This document shows, piece after piece, positions 1 to 6,102 of a stretch of 9,449 nt of DNA. The stretch lies in the NCBI GenBank assembly GCA_040383885.1, contig JBEICQ010000080.1:1-9449 (forward strand). The letters are read 5' to 3'. The notes beneath the pieces were generated by a model. It made no database searches, was not told where the DNA came from, and saw only the letters and a list, made by a program, of their open reading frames with translations. The stretch's first letter is position 1; each line of letters opens with the position of its first letter. This DNA is from JBEICQ01 sp040383885. Lineage in GTDB: Bacteria; Bacteroidota; Bacteroidia; UBA4408. A program made the translations under genes and the position numbers.

Positions 1-931
1 ACATCAGCTCGGCAAGCCATATTTTTTTTATCTCTAAAAACCAATGTGCATGATAATAGGTAAGGGGCACTGCAGCAAAAGAAAAATAGGCAAGGCTGTT
101 GTCGGGAGCGAGTCCGAAGGCACCCGCAGCCAGCAGCAGCCACCAGGCCATTATTACTGAAATATTTCTGGAAAAAATGGTTTTTGCAGGTGTTTGGGCA
201 ACAAACTTGATTCCCGATAGCAGGAAGAACAATCCCGAAAAGCCAGCTGTAATCCAAATTGTAAGTGGAAATGCTGAGGGATACACAAATACAAAATCCT
301 GCGGAAAAAAGATCTTGTTCTGAATCATTTTTTGAAGGTCACCAAATACGAAGTAATAACTGAAACAAAAAATAAAGGGAAGTGCACTTCCAACGAGCAT
401 GCCGGTCCACTCTCTCCATATAAATGGTCTGATCACAATCAGGGATACCCAAAGCATGGGTATAAAGACAAGAGATGGAAAATAAAACAAGCCGGCAACA
501 GAGAAGAAAAAGGCGGCATCAAAAAAGTCGGCAATATCAATACCTGTTCGGTAAGTAAGCATTACCCGACGAAATCCCAGCAGCAAAAAGGTGGTGGCAG
601 GCAACAGCGGATGCAGGCGGATAAATCCGGGTAAAAGACTCATCAGTAATCCATAAACCAGCGCAGGAACAAAACTTTTCTTGGTGAGCAGACTATAATG
701 ATCCAGCAAATAATTGAGATAAAAAGCATTAAACAGCAGCAACAACCAGGCAAAAACAGGTTTCACCGGAAAGTAAAATCCCAGCAGATGGTTGAGCAAT
801 TCAAAAAGGGGCATGGCATGGTTTACTTCAACAATGTTACCGGTAAGAAAAACCGGTATCCAAAAGGGAACAATCAGAAGAGGGACAAGGATAGGAGGCA
901 AAAATTTAGAATGCCTGAAGAGGGAGATCAT
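1..931 (-). CDS. DUF6427-type polytopic membrane protein (partial, C-terminus beyond window)
   Basis: An open frame on the minus strand begins at the ATG at 931 and runs off the left edge after 310 codons with no stop, so the C-terminus is missing. The protein is very hydrophobic throughout, with about eight or more candidate membrane segments (for example near residues 11-30, 58-76, 88-101, 138-168, 178-196, 222-240 and 258-274). A short loop around residues 168-176 reads RPFIWREW, which resembles the PF.xREW motif I recall from the Bacteroidota family DUF6427. The next gene, in the opposite direction, looks like DUF6341, a family often beside DUF6427 in flavobacteria; this supports the call. 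The start was chosen because an ATG just upstream opens only a seven-codon frame, and a purine-rich AAAGGAC stretch lies shortly before 931. No biochemical function is known to me; a role in the inner membrane is inferred from the hydrophobicity alone. Confidence 0.75.
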   Translation of the reverse strand, partial: MISLFRHSKFLPPILVPLLIVPFWIPVFLTGNIVEVNHAMPLFELLNHLLGFYFPVKPVFAWLLLLFNAFYLNYLLDHYSLLTKKSFVPALVYGLLMSLLPGFIRLHPLLPATTFLLLGFRRVMLTYRTGIDIADFFDAAFFFSVAGLFYFPSLVFIPMLWVSLIVIRPFIWREWTGMLVGSALPFIFCFSYYFVFGDLQKMIQNKIFFPQDFVFVYPSAFPLTIWITAGFSGLFFLLSGIKFVAQTPAKTIFSRNISVIMAWWLLLAAGAFGLAPDNSLAYFSFAAVPLTYYHAHWFLEIKKIWLAELM

Positions 932-936
932 GCCTT

Positions 937-966
937 TTGTCCTTTTCGCATTATTTGATACATTTG
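937..966 (+). promoter_or_regulatory. Bacteroidota-type promoter of the DUF6341 gene
   Basis: TTG at 937-939, a 19-nt spacer, then TACATTTG at 959-966. This matches the TTG / TAnnTTTG promoter of the Bacteroidota housekeeping sigma factor exactly, including the spacer. Transcription should start near 972, leaving a leader of roughly 17 nt before the ATG at 989. The -33 end lies only about 6 bp from the start codon of the divergent membrane-protein gene, so it overlaps that gene's leader and ribosome binding site. Confidence 0.6.
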
Positions 967-973
967 CTGCCTG

Positions 974-981
974 CAAAAATA
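974..981 (-). promoter_or_regulatory. Possible -7 box for the divergent DUF6427 gene
   Basis: On the minus strand this reads TATTTTTG, a full match to TAnnTTTG, and it would start transcription about 37 nt before the ATG at 931. There is no TTG at the usual distance upstream, so only half of the promoter is visible. The motif is also low in complexity (A/T-rich), so a chance match is possible. Confidence 0.3.
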
Positions 982-988
982 AAAAACT

Positions 989-1174
989 ATGGACGGACTC
1001 TGGTATTTTATCGCTGATTTCTTTGAGGCAATCTTCCCATTTATTAAAGCCATTGGTCGTTTCGGAGATGCTTTTTTTGCACTCTCAACAGCCATCCTGT
1101 CTTTCTATTGGATCGGGCATCTGTTTAAGAATCCCGATGCTATTCGTTCCAATCGTATTGAAGACCAGCCTTAA
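989..1174 (+). CDS. Small DUF6341-type membrane protein
   Basis: This is a 61-residue protein that starts MDGLWYFIADFF. It has an aromatic, amphipathic N-terminal part (residues 1-20), one probable membrane helix (about 24-46, containing FFALSTAILSFYWIGHLF) and a short polar tail ending in IEDQP. Size and layout fit the Bacteroidota family DUF6341, which I recall as a 60-75 residue single-helix protein beside DUF6427, and a DUF6427-like gene lies directly divergent from it. A consensus promoter lies 22 bp upstream and a strong terminator 17 bp downstream, so it is most likely transcribed alone. No Shine-Dalgarno sequence is seen; the leader is A-rich, as is common in this phylum. Its function is unknown. 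Family assignment rests on architecture and context, because a protein this short gives little sequence signal. Confidence 0.7.
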   Translation: MDGLWYFIADFFEAIFPFIKAIGRFGDAFFALSTAILSFYWIGHLFKNPDAIRSNRIEDQP

Positions 1175-1190
1175 AGCAAGTACAAGCCAA

Positions 1191-1222
1191 AAAAAAACCC
1201 TTTCATCAGAAAGGGTTTTTTT
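1191..1222. terminator. Bidirectional intrinsic terminator between DUF6341 and nrdB
   Basis: CCCTTTC (1198-1204), the loop ATCA, and GAAAGGG (1209-1215) form a perfect 7-bp stem. Seven A residues (1191-1197) and seven T residues (1216-1222) flank it, which lengthen the stem and give a U-tract on both strands. It lies between two convergent genes, 17 bp after the small membrane-protein gene and 18 bp after nrdB, and should end both transcripts. Confidence 0.9.
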
Positions 1223-1239
1223 ATTTGTCTCAGGAATGT

Positions 1240-2220
1240 TCAGAAATCTTCATCCAGGGAAAAAGCCTGACCCGCCTTATCAGCCATCACACCTGATTTT
1301 TGATACTCTGCAACTCTCTTTTCAAAGAAGTTCGTTTTGTTTTGCAGGGAAATCAGTTCCATAAAATCAAAAGGATTGGAGGTGTTGTAGTGTTTGCTGC
1401 ATCCCAGGGAAACGAGCAGCCTGTCTGCCACAAATTCAATATACTGACACATCAGGTCAGCATTCATGCCAATCAGTTTCACCGGCAAGGCATCAGTTAC
1501 AAATTGCTTCTCAATTTCCACGGCGTCAATAATGATTTGCGTCACCTTTTGCGAACCCAGTTGATTCACAAGCTGGGTGTATATAAGGCAAGCAAAATCG
1601 CAGTGCAGACCTTCATCTCTTGAGATTAATTCATTGCTAAAGCTCAGCCCGGGCATGAGTCCGCGCTTTTTTAACCAGAAGATGGAGCAAAAACTTCCCG
1701 AAAAGAAAATACCTTCCACGGCAGCAAATGCAACAAGCCTTTCGTTAAAGTTCCCGTTGGATATCCAACGCAAAGCCCATTCGGCTTTTTGGGTTACGCA
1801 AGGAACTGTTTCGATTGCATGGAAAAGTTTATTTTTTTCAGCAGGGTCCTTGATGTAGGTATCAATAAGCAGCGAATAGGTTTCGGAATGAATATTCTCG
1901 ATCATGATTTGATAGCCATAAAAGCAACGGGCCTCCGGATACTGTACCTCCTGCATAAAGTTTACCGCAAGATTTTCATTCACAATACCATCGCTCGCAG
2001 CAAAAAAAGCAAGTACATGTTTGATAAAATACCTCTCATCATCGGTCAGTTTGGTGTTCCAGTCTGTAAGGTCCTGGCTCAGATCAATCTCCTCGGCAGT
2101 CCAAAAACTGGCCTCTGCTTTTTTATACATTTGCCACATATCGTGGTGCTTGATTGGGAATAGCACGAAGCGGTCTTTGTTATCCTGTAAAATTGGTTCG
2201 TTGGTAAAGGTATCTTTCAT
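1240..2220 (-). CDS. nrdB: Class I ribonucleotide reductase small subunit (R2)
   Basis: The 326-residue protein is the small subunit of class I ribonucleotide reductase, which generates the radical that the large subunit NrdA uses to reduce ribonucleotides to deoxyribonucleotides in the cytoplasm. All metal ligands are visible: D77 (AASDG), E108 and H111 (ENIHSE), E169 (AVEGIFF), E203 and H206 (DEGLHCDFA). The radical tyrosine Y115 sits four residues after H111 (HSETYSLL), so this is a tyrosyl-radical R2 and not a Phe-substituted type. Long stretches resemble eukaryotic R2 more than E. coli NrdB, for example CFYGYQIMIENIHSE and FWLKKRGLMPG. The C-terminus SLDEDF matches the peptide that docks into NrdA. 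The N-terminus lacks the long extension of animal R2. The start at 2220 gives full family length; no Shine-Dalgarno is seen. No nrdA lies on either side: downstream is the terminator, upstream a divergent envelope gene. Confidence 0.96.
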   Translation of the reverse strand: MKDTFTNEPILQDNKDRFVLFPIKHHDMWQMYKKAEASFWTAEEIDLSQDLTDWNTKLTDDERYFIKHVLAFFAASDGIVNENLAVNFMQEVQYPEARCFYGYQIMIENIHSETYSLLIDTYIKDPAEKNKLFHAIETVPCVTQKAEWALRWISNGNFNERLVAFAAVEGIFFSGSFCSIFWLKKRGLMPGLSFSNELISRDEGLHCDFACLIYTQLVNQLGSQKVTQIIIDAVEIEKQFVTDALPVKLIGMNADLMCQYIEFVADRLLVSLGCSKHYNTSNPFDFMELISLQNKTNFFEKRVAEYQKSGVMADKAGQAFSLDEDF

Positions 2221-2239
2221 GTCTTTTTTTGATGGGGAA

Positions 2240-2270
2240 CAAAGTTGTTAATAGCAATTCAATCTTTCAA
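2240..2270 (-). promoter_or_regulatory. Probable nrdB promoter
   Basis: On the minus strand, TTG (positions 2270-2268), a 20-nt spacer and CAACTTTG (2247-2240) match the Bacteroidota promoter, with one mismatch in the -7 box (C for the first T of TAnnTTTG). The predicted start near 2234 leaves a leader of about 14 nt. The left arm of the inverted repeat at 2244-2285 overlaps the -7 box and its right arm lies just upstream of the -33 TTG. Confidence 0.4.
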
Positions 2271-2285
2271 GGGTTCATTAACAAC
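2244..2285. repeat. Inverted repeat GTTGTTAAT / ATTAACAAC at the nrdB promoter
   Basis: Two perfect 9-bp arms, GTTGTTAAT (2244-2252) and ATTAACAAC (2277-2285), are separated by 24 bp; arm centres are 33 bp apart, about three helical turns. The arms bracket the candidate nrdB promoter, an arrangement that suits a dimeric regulator or two bound dimers. The arms do not resemble the NrdR box (ACACWATATATWGTGT). The repeat is seen directly; the operator role is inferred. Confidence 0.45.
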
Positions 2286-2299
2286 AAAATCCATGATTT

Positions 2300-2331
2300 T
2301 TGAACAAGTTTTTACACTTTGCCTAAATTTG
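2300..2331 (+). promoter_or_regulatory. Bacteroidota-type promoter of the OmpA/PKD envelope gene
   Basis: TTG at 2300-2302 (within TTTTTG), a 21-nt spacer and TAAATTTG at 2324-2331 match the phylum's promoter consensus fully. The predicted start near 2337 gives a leader of about 80 nt before the ATG at 2417. The -7 box is embedded in the near-palindrome GCCTAAATTTGGC (2321-2333). Confidence 0.6.
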
Positions 2332-2416
2332 GCATTAATCCGAGCACAAGGTTAACTCATCGGTAAAATAGAGGTGTCTCGGTTTTATTCGGATAATGTA
2401 GATATCTTCGCGCGCC

Positions 2417-4777
2417 ATGGTGTGGCGTTTGCTATTTTTATTGTTGATTGTTTCTTCTCTGGCAAGAGCAGGTTCCGCTGCATCTGATACAGGTAAAGTG
2501 CGTCGACAGGCAAAAATCCAGGAATTACTGCTTGAAGCGCGTATCCTTGCGGAAGAAGAGCGATATGAGTCTGCCGTAAGAGCCTATAAAAAGGTACTTC
2601 AGCTCGATTCAACACGATATTCATACAATTTTGAACTCGGAATGGTTCTCTTTTATTACCAGGAGAACAGAAAAGCAGCACTCAAATACCTTGAAAGAGC
2701 TTTTGCTGTCTCTCCCAGAGATACCTCGTATGACCTGATTAAATGCCTTGGCCAGTCATACCAATTTGTGGCCAATTACCCGGAAGCCATGAGGTATTAT
2801 AATTTATATGGCAAAAAAGAAGCAAGAAACCGGAAGTATGAAGCCTGGAACAAGGAAGTGGAACAAGGTATCTCGGTTTGTAAATATGCCATGAACCACA
2901 ATATTTTGTCTGATAGCGTGAAGGTTGAAAATCTGGGAAGAGGCATCAACAGTATGTACCCTGAATATGCTCCTGTTGCAGACAGAAGGGATTCGTTTTT
3001 GTTGTACTGTTCGCGCAGGCCCGACAATAATTCAGGGAGAAAAGACCCCGGTGACAATAAGTTTTATGAAGATATTTTTATTTCATATCGAAAAAACGGA
3101 AACTGGACAAGGCCTGTAACCTTTGATGCATTCCGTGGAATAAAGGATGAGGCCGAGGAAGATGTTCATAAAAGTGTGGTGGGCATGTCCTATGACGAAA
3201 ACAACCTTTTCCTGTACCGGAAGAACAAATTGTGGATTTCCACCCGCAAGGGCAACCAATGGTCGACTCCTGTTATGGCAGACAACAACATCAACCTGTC
3301 TCAGTACCAAACACACAACAGTTTGTCGGCAGATGGAAACACCATGTTCGTTGCAGCAGAGACCCGCGATGGAAAAGGAGGCAGGGACATTTTCATCCTC
3401 AGAAAAAAAGCTGACGGTTCCTGGGATCTTCCCATCAGTATGGGCGACCTGATCAATACAGACGATGACGAAAACAGTCCTTTGATTTCCTCCGACGGAA
3501 AAACACTTTATTTCTCCTCCAAAGGATTGCCCGGATATGGAGGGTATGATATTTTTAAAACCAGTTTTGTGGATGGGAGTTGGACAGTTCCAGTGAACAT
3601 GGGCTTGCCCATCAATTCGCCGGGTGATGACCTCCACTTCCAGTACATCGAGGCCACCGGAAAGGCCTATTTTGCATCTAATCGCCAGGGAGGTTTTGGA
3701 GACATGGATCTGTATACTGTAACTCCCCAGACTGAGAAACTGATTGAGTATATTCCGATGAATTTCTCCAAGCAATTTCATGTAGGCGATTACACCAATG
3801 AAAAACCGGCAAATGCCATTTACCAATGGAATTTCGGCGATGGAAAAACAGCTGAAGGGAAACATGTAATGCATAGTTACACCCGTCCGGGTCCCTTCGA
3901 GGGTATGCTTTCCATCAAGGATTCCACAGGCAAAAAAGAATTGTATAGTTATCCGGTCCATGTGGCTTTTCAGGTACCTGCACACCTCGAGATTGATGCA
4001 ACAGATACAATCGCAGAGGGACAAACCCTGGTGTTTTCAGCCGGCAGTTCTTTTATCGAGAATATGCGTATCAGGAATTACCAGTGGAGCTTTGGAGATG
4101 GATCGGTAGCCGATGACTCCGCCAAAATACATCATCTGTACACCACCGGAGGGGTATATCATGTAAAGTTGATTTGCAGAGGTGTTAACGACAAAACCCG
4201 CTCAAAAGTGAGCTATTATGTAAACAAAAATATAGTGGTTCTGCCTCCTGAGGAATACCTGGCCTGGGAAAGAAAAAAGATTGCTCCATCCGCAACAAAA
4301 ACAAACGAAACCACAGGAAAAAAGAATATCAAAAGCAATCTCAAACGAAGAAAAATATTTCTCGAAGGTGGTTTCGATGAGTTGGGAATCACGCCGGATA
4401 CGCTCAAACTTCCGGTCATCAATCTGGAATCCGTGTATTTTGATCTTGATCAATACAACTTGAGTGAGGATGCAATAAAAGCACTCGATAAAAACGCAGA
4501 GATTTTGCAGCGCCATCCCGAACTGGTTATTCAGGTAACCGGAATGGCCGACATAAGAGGAAGTGAAGACTACAACATTCTGCTTTCAAGCAGAAGAGCT
4601 GTAAACGCTGTTCGTTACCTCAATGAAAAAGGTGTTTTGATATCTCGTTTTTCTGCAGTGGTAAGCTCCGGAGAAAGTCATTCATCATCAGCCGCAGCCG
4701 GAGAAGATGCCTTCCGAAAAGACCGTCGCGTTGAATTCAAAATTCTTGGTAAGGCGAATGTAGAAAATCTAAAGTAA
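2417..4777 (+). CDS. PorE-like envelope protein: TPR, PD40 propeller, two PKD domains, OmpA C-terminal domain
   Basis: The 786-residue protein starts with a signal peptide (hydrophobic residues 5-12, probable cleavage after ARA at 18 or SAA at 22); no lipobox cysteine is present, so it is not a lipoprotein. TPR-like helices fill about residues 30-130. PD40/WD40-like propeller repeats follow (about 175-440, with motifs such as ISSDGKTLYFSSKG, GYDIF and YFASNRQGG). Two PKD domains show WNFGDG (471-476) and WSFGDG (557-562), each with a later HxYxxxG-type strand. A basic linker (about 620-660) leads to an OmpA-like domain (about 670-780) with VYFDLD, D712 and R727 (the positions that bind diaminopimelate in E. 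coli OmpA) and a RRVEF end. It should sit in the periplasm, anchored to peptidoglycan. TPR-propeller-OmpA order recalls PorE of the type IX secretion system, which has a carboxypeptidase-regulatory-like domain where PKD is found here, so equivalence is only inferred. The ATG at 2417 is the first start after an in-frame TAG at 2399. Confidence 0.9.
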   Translation: MVWRLLFLLLIVSSLARAGSAASDTGKVRRQAKIQELLLEARILAEEERYESAVRAYKKVLQLDSTRYSYNFELGMVLFYYQENRKAALKYLERAFAVSPRDTSYDLIKCLGQSYQFVANYPEAMRYYNLYGKKEARNRKYEAWNKEVEQGISVCKYAMNHNILSDSVKVENLGRGINSMYPEYAPVADRRDSFLLYCSRRPDNNSGRKDPGDNKFYEDIFISYRKNGNWTRPVTFDAFRGIKDEAEEDVHKSVVGMSYDENNLFLYRKNKLWISTRKGNQWSTPVMADNNINLSQYQTHNSLSADGNTMFVAAETRDGKGGRDIFILRKKADGSWDLPISMGDLINTDDDENSPLISSDGKTLYFSSKGLPGYGGYDIFKTSFVDGSWTVPVNMGLPINSPGDDLHFQYIEATGKAYFASNRQGGFGDMDLYTVTPQTEKLIEYIPMNFSKQFHVGDYTNEKPANAIYQWNFGDGKTAEGKHVMHSYTRPGPFEGMLSIKDSTGKKELYSYPVHVAFQVPAHLEIDATDTIAEGQTLVFSAGSSFIENMRIRNYQWSFGDGSVADDSAKIHHLYTTGGVYHVKLICRGVNDKTRSKVSYYVNKNIVVLPPEEYLAWERKKIAPSATKTNETTGKKNIKSNLKRRKIFLEGGFDELGITPDTLKLPVINLESVYFDLDQYNLSEDAIKALDKNAEILQRHPELVIQVTGMADIRGSEDYNILLSSRRAVNAVRYLNEKGVLISRFSAVVSSGESHSSSAAAGEDAFRKDRRVEFKILGKANVENLK

Positions 4778-4823
4778 CAGGGTTTGCCACCAAAATTGCC
4801 TTGAATCCCGGTAAAGTTTGAAA

Positions 4824-5333
4824 TTAGATTTTGGGTTTTTTGTACACAGGTACTGTTGAGCAAGGCTCACCAAACATAAGACTCTTTACTACCGGCATAA
4901 GCTTTACGCTGAGAGCGGCATACAAGGGTGGTCCCACTTTAAGTTTACTACATCCTTTCACCACTACCCGTTTATCATCAAACTCCTCAACATGAAGTTG
5001 GTGCACATACTCAAGCATTGCCTTTTCCGGTAATTCTTCGGGATGACAACAATGAACAGATGCAGCATACGGGGCAAGCGCTGAACTCAGTAACATCCAT
5101 GCCCACATGGGTATAATCGCTTCCGAGGAACAGTATAAAGCAACCACACATGATTTGTACTGCTCCCAATTGTGAGAAGAAATAAACTCACGGAGGTCTT
5201 TCTCTCTTAAAATCAAACCCTGGAAAAGAAGATTTTTTACATCCACAGATTGAAAAGAGATCCCTTCAATCCATTTTTCGGGATCGAGCGAAACGATGCC
5301 GCTTTCACTTACTTTGTTTCGGATGGTATCCAT
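4824..5333 (-). CDS. DUF2480 family protein, last gene of the Fe-S operon
   Basis: The 169-residue soluble protein matches my recollection of DUF2480, a Bacteroidota family without a known function. Recognisable stretches are LLFQGLILREKDLREFI (residues 35-51), CSSEAIIPMWAWMLL (68-82), VVVKGCSK (123-130) and SLMFGEPCSTVP (151-162). There are six cysteines (62, 68, 95, 96, 128, 158); 68, 128 and 158 lie in the blocks that look most conserved. The frame is open further upstream, but that would run into the preceding gene. I chose the ATG at 5333 because it follows the DUF59 stop after 2 nt (TAAGCATG) and gives the usual length and N-terminus. It ends a unit with sufE and DUF59, so a role in Fe-S cluster assembly or delivery is inferred from context; no Fe-S binding CxxC motif is seen. 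Confidence 0.87.
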   Translation of the reverse strand: MDTIRNKVSESGIVSLDPEKWIEGISFQSVDVKNLLFQGLILREKDLREFISSHNWEQYKSCVVALYCSSEAIIPMWAWMLLSSALAPYAASVHCCHPEELPEKAMLEYVHQLHVEEFDDKRVVVKGCSKLKVGPPLYAALSVKLMPVVKSLMFGEPCSTVPVYKKPKI

Positions 5334-5335
5334 GC

Positions 5336-5665
5336 TTACATAAAACCTAGTTCCAGCTGTGCTACCTCGCTCATCATGCTTTTGTCCCATGCAGGTTCAA
5401 AAGTGATTTCAATCTTGGCCATTGTCACTCCTTCCACCTGTCTTACCTTTTCTTCCGTCTCCGGAGGCAGTGTTTCTGCTACCGGACAACTGGGTGAAGT
5501 AAGGGTCATCTTAATATCTACCTCATTGTTCTTGTTGATGTGAAGTTCATAGATCAGACCAAGTTCCCATATATCCACAGGAATCTCGGGGTCATAGCAG
5601 GTTTTAAGACAATCTATCACCCTTTGGGTGAGCTCGGTATTTTCTGAATAAATAATGGCTGGCAT
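5336..5665 (-). CDS. DUF59/MIP18 family Fe-S assembly protein (SufT-like)
   Basis: The 109-residue protein belongs to the DUF59 (MIP18) family, small cytoplasmic factors that help mature or deliver Fe-S clusters; in bacteria they commonly sit in suf clusters. The family signature is clear: DPEIPVDIWELGLIYEL (residues 25-41), the LTSPSCPVAETLP block with the conserved Cys60, and the C-terminal FEPAWDKSMMSE block (89-100) with LELGF near the end. It is a single-domain protein, so it is not the Mrp/ApbC fusion. It lies 6 nt after sufE and 2 nt before the DUF2480 gene, so the three are surely co-transcribed and probably translationally coupled. No Shine-Dalgarno is seen before the ATG at 5665. 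SufT or the SUF-associated FeS assembly protein is the closest functional name, but I cannot distinguish SufT orthology from general DUF59 membership. Confidence 0.92.
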   Translation of the reverse strand: MPAIIYSENTELTQRVIDCLKTCYDPEIPVDIWELGLIYELHINKNNEVDIKMTLTSPSCPVAETLPPETEEKVRQVEGVTMAKIEITFEPAWDKSMMSEVAQLELGFM

Positions 5666-5671
5666 GGAATG

Positions 5672-6100
5672 TTATGAAGATGTTTTCTGAGTGAGTGCAA
5701 TGGCATCTGTTTTGATCTGACGAATCATCGATACCAATCCGTTTGCGCGGGTGGGAGAGAGGTGAGCCGACAAGCCGGATGCCTCTGCAAAGGTAACATG
5801 TGCTGAGGCAATTTCTTCAGCCTTTCGCTTGTTAAAAATTCTGAGCAAGAGGGCAACCATTCCCCGGGTAATGATGGCGTCACTATCGGCCTGGTAGTGG
5901 ATGAGTCCGTTTTCCGCAAAAGCATGCAGCCACACTTGAGACTGACACCCGGGAATGAGTCTTTCTGGAGTTTTCAGGGTGTCGGGCATGGGTGGAAGTA
6001 GTCTGCCCTGGTCAATCAGGTATTCGTATTTGTCATTCCAAGAATCAAAAATCGCAAATTCCGAAACAATCTCTTCCTGTATTTCCTCGATGCTTTCCAT
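5672..6100 (-). CDS. sufE: SufE cysteine desulfuration protein
   Basis: SufE accepts persulfide sulfur from the cysteine desulfurase SufS and passes it to the SufBCD scaffold in the cytoplasm. The 142-residue protein has the family layout: an N-terminal helix (EIQEEIVSEFAIFDSW), the segment KYEYLIDQGRLLPPMP, and the active-site loop IPGCQSQVWL with the sulfur-accepting Cys52 (Cys51 in E. coli SufE). The following DSDAIITRGMVALLLRIF also fits the family. The frame is open 44 codons further upstream, but that part is antisense-free overlap with gpmI and lacks SufE similarity; the ATG at 6100, 2 nt after the gpmI stop in TAAGCATG, gives the expected N-terminus and length. DUF59 follows 6 nt later. 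sufS and sufBCD are not in the window, so its partners must be encoded elsewhere. Confidence 0.95.
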   Translation of the reverse strand: MESIEEIQEEIVSEFAIFDSWNDKYEYLIDQGRLLPPMPDTLKTPERLIPGCQSQVWLHAFAENGLIHYQADSDAIITRGMVALLLRIFNKRKAEEIASAHVTFAEASGLSAHLSPTRANGLVSMIRQIKTDAIALTQKTSS

Positions 6101-6102
6101 GC

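Noticed and set aside
792..1364. A 190-codon plus-strand frame across the DUF6427/DUF6341 region, the terminator and the nrdB end
   Set aside because: It overlaps three supported features including a strong terminator, and its protein has no family resemblance.
2221..2416. An NrdR box pair upstream of nrdB
   Set aside because: I looked for ACACWATATATWGTGT-like 16-mers on both strands and saw none; only the unrelated GTTGTTAAT repeat is present.
3083..4024. A 313-codon open frame on the minus strand inside the large envelope gene
   Set aside because: It lies wholly antisense to a frame with clear PD40, PKD and OmpA motifs, and its translation is low in recognisable motifs and rich in scattered Cys, Ile and His. 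It is a shadow frame.
4778..4823. A terminator between the convergent envelope and DUF2480 genes
   Set aside because: Only a weak GGG/CCC pairing and a T-tract inside the DUF2480 coding end were seen; no stable stem with an adjacent T-run.
5334..5390. Upstream extension of the DUF2480 frame to an ATG at 5390
   Set aside because: The extra 19 residues overlap the DUF59 coding sequence and do not fit the family N-terminus; the ATG at 5333 directly follows the DUF59 stop.
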